From NCBI RefSeq assembly GCF_029893355.1, contig NZ_JARZAI010000013.1:124001-188000 (forward strand): a DNA stretch of 64,000 nt, written 5' to 3'. The translations under genes and the position numbers were made by a program. Each line of letters opens with the position of its first letter. The stretch's first letter is position 1. This DNA comes from Kitasatospora sp. MAA4 (GTDB lineage: Bacteria > Actinomycetota > Actinomycetes > Streptomycetales > Streptomycetaceae). Of this stretch, positions 32,011 through 40,200 are shown one piece after another. The notes beneath the pieces are model-generated. The model was not told the origin of the DNA, did not search any database, and was given only the letters and a program-made list of their open reading frames with translations.

Positions 32011-32388
32011 TCACTGCGGAAAAGCCGTGAGCACCTTCCCGGTGAGAGGCTCGTAACGCACCTTGATCGTCACCCCTCCTACCCTTCCGATGACATCCTG
32101 CACTGCGGGATCTCCCGCCTTAGTCTTCAGAGTTCTCTCAGCGTGCACAGCAGACCCCTTGTACCAAGTCCTTTGACTGTCCGGACTTGTGACCACGTCA
32201 GCCACAGCATCCAGGATCTGGTCATCAGACCAATCCTCCGGGAAGGCATCCTTCCCTCCCAGTCCCGGATACCTGTGGCCATCAAGGATATGATTCGATG
32301 TTTCATCGCCGATGAGCTCACGGCCAATGCCGCAATTGGAATTGTGGACCAAGATCGGCGTGCTGCCTGCGAGGACATAGTACGTGTG
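32011..32388 (-). pseudogene. orphan polymorphic-toxin C-terminal tail (EndoU-like), starting inside a Hint end
   Basis: The open frame begins directly after an in-frame TAG (32389-32391) with HTYYVLAGSTPILVHN, which is identical at the protein level to the end of the Hint domain in the large RHS protein at 34278, and then diverges completely. The toxin part reads SNCGIGRELIGDETSNHILDGHRYPG, then FPEDWSDDQILDAVADVVTSP, and ends VRYEPLTGKVLTAFPQ. The N-H-I-L-x-G-H, FPxxW and terminal T-A-F-P pattern resembles bacterial EndoU-type (BECR fold) RNase toxins. No delivery domain is attached; a TTG at 32352 could start a short product. It is a displaced or replaced toxin cassette with its immunity gene 48 bases downstream. 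Toxin family assignment is moderate. Confidence 0.7.
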
Positions 32389-32479
32389 CTACGCGACCCC
32401 TCTCCACCTGCTTTTTCGCAGGTCAGCGGTGGTTTGACGGTCCGTCGATGTCCGTGGATGTGCGCTGAAGTCCGTGCTT

Positions 32480-32501
32480 GTTGCCGTCGCTACTGCCGTC
32501 A
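32480..32501 (+). repeat. left copy of a near-identical direct repeat flanking the integrase remnant
   Basis: GTTGCCGTC followed by CTACTGCCGTCA, with one base fewer between the blocks than in the copy at 33789. The two copies bracket about 1.3 kb that holds the truncated integrase and its two small companion genes, so they may be attachment-site remnants or duplicated element ends. Confidence 0.5.
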
Positions 32502-32544
32502 GAGGTGTAGACCAGTTGTGCTGTCGCCGGGTGCGCGCGTGATC

Positions 32545-32796
32545 CTACTGCCATGCACCGGGCTCGGCCCGGACGATGGTGCGCGTGGTCTGCTCGTACG
32601 ACTGGTGACCGGTCTGCGCGCAGTGTCCGGCGATCCAGCGCGTCAGCTCCTCGGGGGTGTGCAGCTCGCCGGACGCGGCAGCGCAGTCCCGTTCTTCGCC
32701 GGTGACGCAGACCGCCTCGAAGGTCGGCAGCGCCAAGGGATCGATCACGGTGGTCACGTGGTACTCGCGGAAGCGGTAGCGGCTGGTCTTGCCCAT
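32545..32796 (-). CDS. small conserved integrative-element-associated protein (83 aa)
   Basis: MGKTSRYRFREYHVTTVIDP, then ALPTFEAVCVTGEERDCAAASGELHTPEELTRWIAGHCAQTGHQSYEQTTR. Short proteins of this make-up (with the C...C spacing and HxxxTGHxxYE end) recur in streptomycete integrative elements and near XRE regulators; the function is unknown. The ATG at 32796 overlaps the TGA of the upstream gene (TGATG), and GGAAAGG precedes it, so the two are coupled. The annotation of a real gene is supported by the coupling and by strong codon bias. Confidence 0.7.
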   Translation of the reverse strand: MGKTSRYRFREYHVTTVIDPLALPTFEAVCVTGEERDCAAASGELHTPEELTRWIAGHCAQTGHQSYEQTTRTIVRAEPGAWQ

Positions 32797-33028
32797 CACC
32801 TTTCCCCGTCCTGCTCCTGCGGCGCCGGGATGCGCTGCCCGCGTGAGTCCGCGACTCTGAGCGCATCCGACAGGGCCTCGGTCAGCCGGCAGGCCAGCCA
32901 CCGATACTCGACGCTCGACGGCACCCGCTGTCCCGCGTCCAAGACACCCCGGGCGTACTCCAACAGTTCCTCGCCCATGCTGAGCTGCATCGTCTCGATG
33001 GCGTCCGCGAGCGTCGAGAGGTAGCCCT
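32796..33028 (-). pseudogene. small element-associated protein, apparently 5'-truncated
   Basis: The frame encodes YLSTLADAIETMQLSMGEEL, LEYARGVLDAGQRVPSSVEYRWLACRLTEALSDALRVADSRG and ends PQEQDGER. It is helical and resembles small proteins that accompany the 83-aa gene in actinomycete integrative elements. Upstream of about 33028 the frame runs into sequence that belongs, on the other strand, to the integrase remnant, and no convincing start codon with a ribosome binding site is visible. I therefore read it as cut at its 5' end by the same rearrangement that truncated the integrase, though a start in the fused sequence cannot be excluded. Confidence 0.55.
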
Positions 33029-33040
33029 CACGCCGTCCGC

Positions 33041-33787
33041 GAGGAAGAGATCCCGCGCAACGTCGCGCGCAACGTCCGCACCGGCACACCCCGGCCCCGC
33101 CGGTTCGAACCGCTCACCGCCGAGGAGGCCCGCGCCTTCCTCACCGCCACCCAGGGTCACCGGCTGCACGCGCTGTTCGAACTCGCCCTCCGCACCGGAC
33201 TCCGCAAGGGCGAACTCCTCGGCCTCCGCTGGGAGGACCTCGACCACGACAGTGGCACCGCCAGCATCCGCCGCACCCTCCAGCGCACCCGCACCGGCGG
33301 CCTGACCACCCTCCCCACCAAGACAGTCAGCTCCGAACGCCGCATCGCCCTGCCAGCCCCCTGCCTGCTCTCACTCCGCGCCCACCGCCAGCAGCAGGCC
33401 CAGGAGAAGGAGAACGCCGGCGCGAGCTGGGTGGACAACGGCCACGTCTTCACCCGGCCCGACGGCCACCCCATCGAACCCGCCACCCTCACCCGCCACT
33501 TCAACGCGCTCCTCCGCCGCGCCCACCTCCGCCAGATCCGCTTCCACGACCTCCGGCACTCGACCGCGACACTCCTCCTGGAACAGGGCGTCGAACTCGT
33601 CGTCATCAAGGAACTCCTCGGCCACGCCCACATCGGCGTCACCGCCACCGTCTACGCACACGTCCGCCTCCGCCTCCAACGCGACGCCATCGACCTCCTC
33701 GGCCACACCCTCGGCAAGGCCTCACAGACCGCCACCGACCCCGACGACCGCGACGACCCACCGCTTGATGCAGCACCCGTCCGCTGA
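33041..33787 (+). pseudogene. tyrosine integrase, 5'-truncated (catalytic domain only)
   Basis: About 249 codons of a site-specific integrase. The catalytic set is intact: Arg in ELALRTGLRKGELLGLRWEDL, Lys region in LPTKTVSSERRIALP, HDLRHSTATLLLEQG, LLGHAHI and the nucleophile Tyr in TATVYAHV. The arm-binding and core-binding N-terminal domains (normally some 150 residues) are missing; the frame is open back to 32984 but contains no ATG, GTG or TTG before 33431, which lies inside the catalytic domain. The junction at about 33030-33040 joins it head-to-head with the truncated gene on the opposite strand. It is the remnant of an integrative element next to the toxin locus and is presumably inactive. 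Confidence 0.85.
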
Positions 33788-33788
33788 C

Positions 33789-33811
33789 GTTGCCGTCAAC
33801 TACTGCCGTCA
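33789..33811 (+). repeat. right copy of the direct repeat, just after the integrase remnant
   Basis: GTTGCCGTCAACTACTGCCG followed by TCA; it differs from the copy at 32480 by two positions, one of them an inserted base. It begins 2 bases after the integrase stop, where attachment sites often lie. Confidence 0.5.
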
Positions 33812-33820
33812 AACACCACG

Positions 33821-33855
33821 GAGGCCCCACCGGAGCACCATTCCGGTGGGGCCTC
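33821..33855. terminator. perfect 14-bp stem terminator
   Basis: GAGGCCCCACCGGA pairs with TCCGGTGGGGCCTC around a 7-base loop. It ends the integrase remnant and may also act from the minus strand on the RHS-immunity transcript. Confidence 0.8.
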
Positions 33856-33910
33856 TGCACTCCTAAGAAGGCGCCTCGAAAGTCCCTAGCGCCAACAATC
33901 TATTCGATAT

Positions 33911-34276
33911 CTAGATTTCGTCAGCCATGGCGGACAGTCGTGCCTCCATGTAGAGAGATTCGGTCCACGGTTCGCGGTCCATGAATGCCTCCCAGAATCC
34001 AGGGATTCGCAACTTTTCAGACCCGAATACCAGAAGATCAATCCCGATCTCCGTCACGCACCAATCACTGGGAAGGCGGGCGGAGGCGACCGTGAACAAC
34101 CGCGAGTCGAACAGGGCGGGAATTTCTCCGGCTGAATATTCGATGCGGTACTGCACGGAGCCGTTGCGCCTGACGTAGATTTCAATCACATGATAGAGAG
34201 AACCGATCTTCAGCGCCGAAGCGCCACGTGAGGCACGCTCGTCAAGGTCGCTAGCACCAGCGAATCGGACCTGCAT
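33911..34276 (-). CDS. candidate immunity protein for the RHS toxin
   Basis: A 121-residue soluble protein (MQVRFAGASDLDERASRGAS... ending MEARLSAMADEI) encoded one base after the stop of the RHS gene; its ribosome binding site (CGGAGG) lies within the last codons of the toxin. Mixed alpha/beta: KIGSLYHVIEIYVRRNGSVQYRIEYSAGEIPALF looks like a beta-meander, PGFWEAFMDREPW a helix. The sequence is less GC-rich than flanking genes. I recognise no family name. Position, size and coupling are those of a cognate immunity protein for the toxin tail of the RHS gene; its target is inferred. Confidence 0.7.
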   Translation of the reverse strand: MQVRFAGASDLDERASRGASALKIGSLYHVIEIYVRRNGSVQYRIEYSAGEIPALFDSRLFTVASARLPSDWCVTEIGIDLLVFGSEKLRIPGFWEAFMDREPWTESLYMEARLSAMADEI

Positions 34277-34277
34277 A

Positions 34278-37200
34278 CTACCTCCGGTTCATGACTACCT
34301 TGTAGTCATAGTTGAAGACCTCGCCGGTTTCCTCGTTCATGTAGAAGTGAACCTGGAAGGGGCCGTAGGGACTCTGGTAGGTCTCCGTGGTGTACTTACC
34401 CCACTGCGAAGCACCGCCATTGACATCGAAGTACCCACGCACATTCGGATTATTTATCTCATCCCCAGGGATGATCTTCTTCGCCCCTCTGATCGCTCCT
34501 TGCGAGAGAGTCCCATCCTCATTGAAGACAGAATTTGCAGATTCTATGCGCAGCTGATCAGCGAGATTCTGCCCACTTTCCGAACCCGAGATGACGTTTC
34601 CGTTTGCATCTTGGCCACCACCGTCACGAGGGGTTATTCCACAGCCATTGGAATTGTGCACCAAGATCGGCGTGGACCCGGCGAGTACATAGTACGTGTG
34701 GAGCGTGTCAACGGTGAGATTATAGCGGTTAGCCGCACCTGGAGTGCTCTTGACGGCTGCGACACGAACAGTTGCATCTTCGAGACTCTGCAGCCTGTCA
34801 CCAATTGGCAGGTCTCCCGCTGCAACCCACGCATACTTGGTGGCGTCCCAAAACGGATGCTTGCTGGTGGTCTGCAGAGTATTTAGGTGACCGCCACCTG
34901 TATCCACAACCAGGTCGACCAAGTCATTGTCGTGGTTGATGTGAATAGCGGTAACCGCTTCAGTGCCTTGATGCTTCCCAGTAGTCGGATCAGCAGCTTC
35001 GACTTTGTCACCCGGTGCAATCTTGCCAATCGACTTAGACCCACCCCCCGCCAGCAAAACGGGCGTATCGGGGGAGAAGCTACAAGCAGAGGCGCCGCCA
35101 GAAGAGCCGGCGTCTTCCAGGCCCTTCTCAGTTCCGTCAACAACGTCATTAAGGCCCTTGCCAGCAACCGCTGCCCCCACTCCCGCAAGGCCGAATCCGC
35201 CAGCCATAGCCAAAGCGCCCTCAGGACAGAAGACTCCGACGCTAGCTACACAGGCCACCCCTCCTGCCGCCACCGCGCCATAGCCCGCGTCGGCCATGAG
35301 GCCGCCGGCCACGGTTTCCAATGCCCCCGTCCAAACCTTCGGCTGCACAAATATGGCCTTGGCATTGGACCAGCTGGACTGGGCAAAGTCGCTAAGGCTA
35401 TCGAAAATACTCCTCTTTTTGTGAGGAACGGTCGGCTGAGCTGGCACGCCGCCGCCGTCCAGGTTGTCAGGGTCTTCCGGGCCGGTTTCGACGTAGCGGG
35501 TGGGGTTGCTGGGGCTGCTACCGGTGCCACCGATGGGGGTTCCGACACCGCAGATGTCAGGTGGGCACAGGCCGGTGGGGTCGGAGAGGTCGACCGGACT
35601 GTTGTTGCTGTAGGCGTAGCCGTTCCACTGTTGGGGGTCGGTGGCGTTCAGGAGTGGGTCGGGGTTGAGGAAGCGGCCGTGGATGGGGTCGTATTCGCGG
35701 GCGCCGAGGTTGGTGAGGCCGGTGGCTGGGTCCTGGGTGCCGCCGACGAAGCCCTTGTCGCCGGCCCAAGTGCCGGCAGTGGGCTGGGTGCCGCGGGGGT
35801 TGCCGAAGGGGTCGGTGGGGCGGCGGGTTTCGGCGAGGGTGGTGGCGTCGATGGCGAGGGTGTTGGTGCCGTGCGGGTCAGCGATCTGGTAGACGAGTCC
35901 GTTGGTGCCGACCCGGACGGCGGTGATGCCGTTGGGCATCGGGTAGTAGCGGGTACCGGTGAGAGTCTTGGTCGTGGTGTTGTAGGTGAGTTCGTCGCTG
36001 CCGATGTTGACCGTCGTGGAACCGGGGTCATGGCGGACGAGTTGGTTACCGTCGGCGTCGTAGACGTAGCTGGTGCTACCCGCGGTGCCGGGGGGCACAA
36101 CCTGGTTGAGCTTGTCCTCGGCGTCCCAGCTGAGCTTGGTGGTACCGGCGGAGCTGGCGGTGGAGGTGGTGTTTCCGATCGCGTCGTACTGGTTGGTGGT
36201 GTAAGAGGTGCCGTTGGGGCTGGTGCTGGTGGTGCCCAGCAGTGCGTGCGGGCCGCCGGTGCCGCCGCCGGTGGTGGGCGTGTTGACCGTGCCGGGAGCC
36301 GGGTAGTTTGACGTGGTGACCGTGTCGCGGCTGACGCCCTGGTTCATCACGGACCAGGGGGTCCAGCCCTGGGTGCTGCCGTCCCGCTTGGTGTAGTTGA
36401 GCTGGCCCGACCCGACCGTGAGGACCTTGAGGTCGGCTCCCGACGCTGCCGCTGCGAGGACGTAAATCGGCTGGAGGGTGCCGGCTGCACCGGTGACGTC
36501 GCCCCAGCCCGACCAGGAGCCGCTGGAGTTGCGAAGGACGTTGAAGGGCTTGCCGTTGGCGATGGCCATGACCTCCAGGCCCCCGGTGGTTCCGGCCAGC
36601 GCGAGCTGGTTCGGACCCGTCGCGATACCGGACAGCACGCCGGTCGCGCCGAAGACATCGCCCCAGCCGATCGACTGCCAGGTCCCGTCGGGGTGACGAA
36701 CGGTGTGCCAGAGCTTGCCGCCGGAGCCCACCATGAGCTCAAGTCCAGAGGGAGTGGCGGCTGCGGCGATCTGATCGGTGGAGGTGAGGGTGCCGACGTT
36801 GGCGAAGACGTCACCCCAGCCGATCGTCTGCCAGGTCCCGTCGGAGTGACGGATGGTGTGCCAGAGCTTGCCGCCAGAGGTCGTCAGGACCTCAAGTCCG
36901 GAGGCGGTGGCGGTGAGGGAGAGCTGGTTGGGCGAGGGGAGGCTGCTGCCCACGGCCGCAAAGACGTCGCCCCAGGCCTGCCAGGTTCCGTCGGAGTGGC
37001 GAATGGTGTGCCAGAGCTTTCCTCCGGCGATCGCCATGACCTGCACCTGGCCGTTGCTGACAGCCGCCGAGACGGAGGTGACCGCAGCCAGCGGGCCCGC
37101 CTGGGTCATCAGGTTACTGAAGGAGGCCCAGCTGCCGTCCGCGTTCTGCGAAGCGGTCCACACCGCTCCGTTGGCCACCGTCACGCCCCAGGTCTGGGTG

Positions 37201-40200
37201 CCGTCCGAGGCCGTGGAGACCTGACTGACCTGCGAGGGGTCCAGCGTCGGGGCCCCGGTCGTGTTGTGGGAGGTCAGGCCGGTCCGGTTGCCAGTGGCGT
37301 CATAGCTGTAGTCCTGCCAGTACGGGTTGGGGCCGCCGACAGTGTTGGTGTTGGGGGCGGTGGCACCGCTGGTGGGGGTGCTGTTGCTGCAGGAACCCTG
37401 GGAGAGGACCCGGTGCAACGACGGGTCCGGCGATGTGACGGTGCCGGTGTCGGTCCAAGCCGTGGTCAGGCGCCCCAACGTGTCATAGGTGAAGCACTGA
37501 CGGTCGGTGGCACTGGGAGTGTTGTTGGGGATGTCGGAGACAGAGGTGACCTGGCCGGCAGGGTTGTAGGTGTAGCCGGTGATCTGAGTCTGTCCCTTGG
37601 TGGCGCTCTGCTTATCGACGTACTGGGTGTGGACCTGGCCGGTCCCCTGGTCGTAGTCGGTGGTGGAGACGACCTGGGTGGCAAAGGGGTTGGCAGCGGT
37701 GCGGATCGGGCGCCCGTACGGGTCGTAATCGGTGTTGAGGTCGTAGGTGCCCATGGTGCTCTTGTAGTCGGTCATCAGACCGTACAAGTCGTGGGCGTAC
37801 AGCATGGTCTCGGCCGGCAGACCGCCGTTCGCGGGCAGAGTCGCGTTGTCGAGATTGCCAGTGAACTGGTCATAGTTGCTGACGGTGTTGTAGGAGAACG
37901 CCGTGCCCTGGCCGACCTCGGAGCCGGGAATGGTGACAGTGCTACTGACAGCGCGATAGGCGTCGTCGTAGCTCTGTACGGACGTGGTATAGCTCCCGCC
38001 GGTGGCGTAGCGGGTGGAGGAGGCGGGGTGGCCGAGGCCGTTGGGGACGCTATCGAAGCTCCAACCAGCGAGCTGAGTGCCGTTGAGGTTGCCCGTGTAC
38101 TCACCGGTCTTGCGGCCTAGCAGATCGTAGCTGTAAGCCAACGTGCTGTTGCGGGCGTCGGTGGTGCTGGTGAGGCGACCGTCGTTGTCGTAGGTACTGA
38201 GGGTGATGCCGGTATCCGGGTCGGTGGCCTTGACCTGGCGGCCGAGCAGGTCGTAGCCGTAGCTCCACGTGTTGTTGGCCGCATCAACGCGGCTGCTGGG
38301 CTTGCCGTCCGGGGTGTAGGTGTAGGTGGTGACGGTGGCGTCGCCGGGGTTACCAGTGGGGGTGGGGGTCTTGTACTGCCACAGCTGGCTGGTGTGGCCG
38401 CGGGCATCGGTGACCGTGGTGGTTGGCCAGGCACCGCTGGGCGGGGTGACATCCGTGCGGTCCACGCCCGGGTAGGCGGTGGTGGTGGTCGACTGGTCGA
38501 TGCCGAGAGAGACGAAAGTCGAGGCGGTCTGCCTGCCCTGACCGTCGAACGCCAGACGGGTCGCGGACGGGACCTGGTTGGTGCCGTCCTTGGGATTGAC
38601 CGCAGGAGCCACCAGAGTGCCGCTGGGAGGCGCATCCGCGTTGTACCAGGGTGCATAGGTCAGGTAGGCGCGCCCCTGGGTGTCGTAGAAGGTGTCGGAG
38701 ATCGTGCGACCGGTCAGGCCGGAGTAAGCCGCGGTGTACTGCGTCTGGCGCGGTCGGCCGTAACCGTCCATGATCTGGATGCTGGTGGTGTAGGTCGGGC
38801 TGTTGCCGCTCGGGCTGTCGCCCTTGAGGGTGTTGGTGGTGACCGCAGCCGGCGTGGCCCGGTTGATGTCGAGCGTGTAGGTGAAGGTCTGGTTGGCGTT
38901 CTGGCTGGTGGTGCGGCCCGGTGCCCAGACGCTGGTGATGCGGCCGAGCGCGTCGTAGGCCTCGCTCGTGGTCTTCTTGTTCGGGTCGGTGACGCTCAGC
39001 GTCAGTCCGCGTCGAACGTCGAACGCGGTGATGCTGTCCCACGTACCTGTGGATGCGCCGGGTACGGGCGCATGGGTGGTGACGGTGGCCGGGAGTTCAC
39101 CAGCCTGTGCCGGAGCGTAGGTCGTGGTGGTGGTCGCGCCTGCCGGGTGCTGCGTGTCAGTACTGTTCGGGTCGGTCACGGACGTCGGGCGGCCGTAGCC
39201 GTCGAAGACGCTGGTGCCAGTGGTGATGTACTGCGCGGTGCCCGAGCCGTCGTAGGAGCTGAGCTTCTGCGTGGAGCTGGGGTCCCCGATGGTCCCGGCC
39301 TGCCCGAAACCGAGGTTGTCGTAGAGAACACGCGCATCGGAGACAGTGTTCACCGCGGTGGGCGTGGCAGTGCAGGCGCCGGTTCCGGAGACGACCATGG
39401 TCTCGTCGGCCAGGTCGGTGGTGTGCGCGTCCGCTCCCGTCGCGTAGAAGGTGCGGGTGCACAGGTCTGACAGGCCGTCGGCCTGGCTGAGGGACGTGAT
39501 CGGGCGGTTGTTGTTGGCGGGGTCCGTCGTCGTGGTCGTCTTGGTCGTGCGCCAGTCCGGGTGGCCCGGCGTCGAGTCGGCCTTCAGCGCGCGGGTCGTT
39601 GTGGTGCTGGTGGTGGCGCTGTAGCGAGCGACGAGAGCCGGCAGAGCACCGCGACTCTGGGTGGCGGTAGGGACTGGACCGGTGAGCCGGTTGACCGTCT
39701 GGCTGGTGACGGTCGAACTGCCCGCCTGGTCGAAGGTTTCCGTCTGGAGGACGTCGCCGGCCAGCCAGTCGTCGTCAATGACCCATTCGCCGAGGTCGTC
39801 GGCTACCTCGACCGTGCCGTTGCCAGGGTCCATACCCTGAAGGTACGTGGTCGTGGTCTGGCCTGCGGGGAAGTCGGCGCCGTTGCCCGTCACCGTCTTG
39901 ACATGGGCGTAGCCGCGGAATTCGCCCCAGGTGCGGTTCTTGTCGTCGGTCAGGGCGCTGTCGTCGTGGTGCCAGGCCGGGTTGGAGTAGGTGTACGCGG
40001 TGACCTGCTGCTTGCTGTCACCGCCATCGACCGGGTCGACCGTGGTCAGCTTGTTGACCGTGTAGTGGTTGAACCAGTCCAGTACAGGCGGATCGGTGGG
40101 CAGGGCGCCGGGAGGGGACCACTTGACCGGGAAGCAGGACATGGAGTCGCTGCTCTCGCTCGGCATGATGTTCTTCACCCGTGAGCAGCCGGGCAGGTCC

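Noticed and set aside
33041..33787. Integrase considered as an intact gene starting at GTG 33431.
   Set aside because: That start would remove the first catalytic Arg and the Lys region; homology extends far upstream without a start codon, so it is a truncated pseudogene.
36650..37020. Repeated DNA blocks within the RHS gene, considered as a CRISPR or other array.
   Set aside because: The units are about 150 bases, in frame and encode homologous propeller blades, so they are protein-coding repeats.
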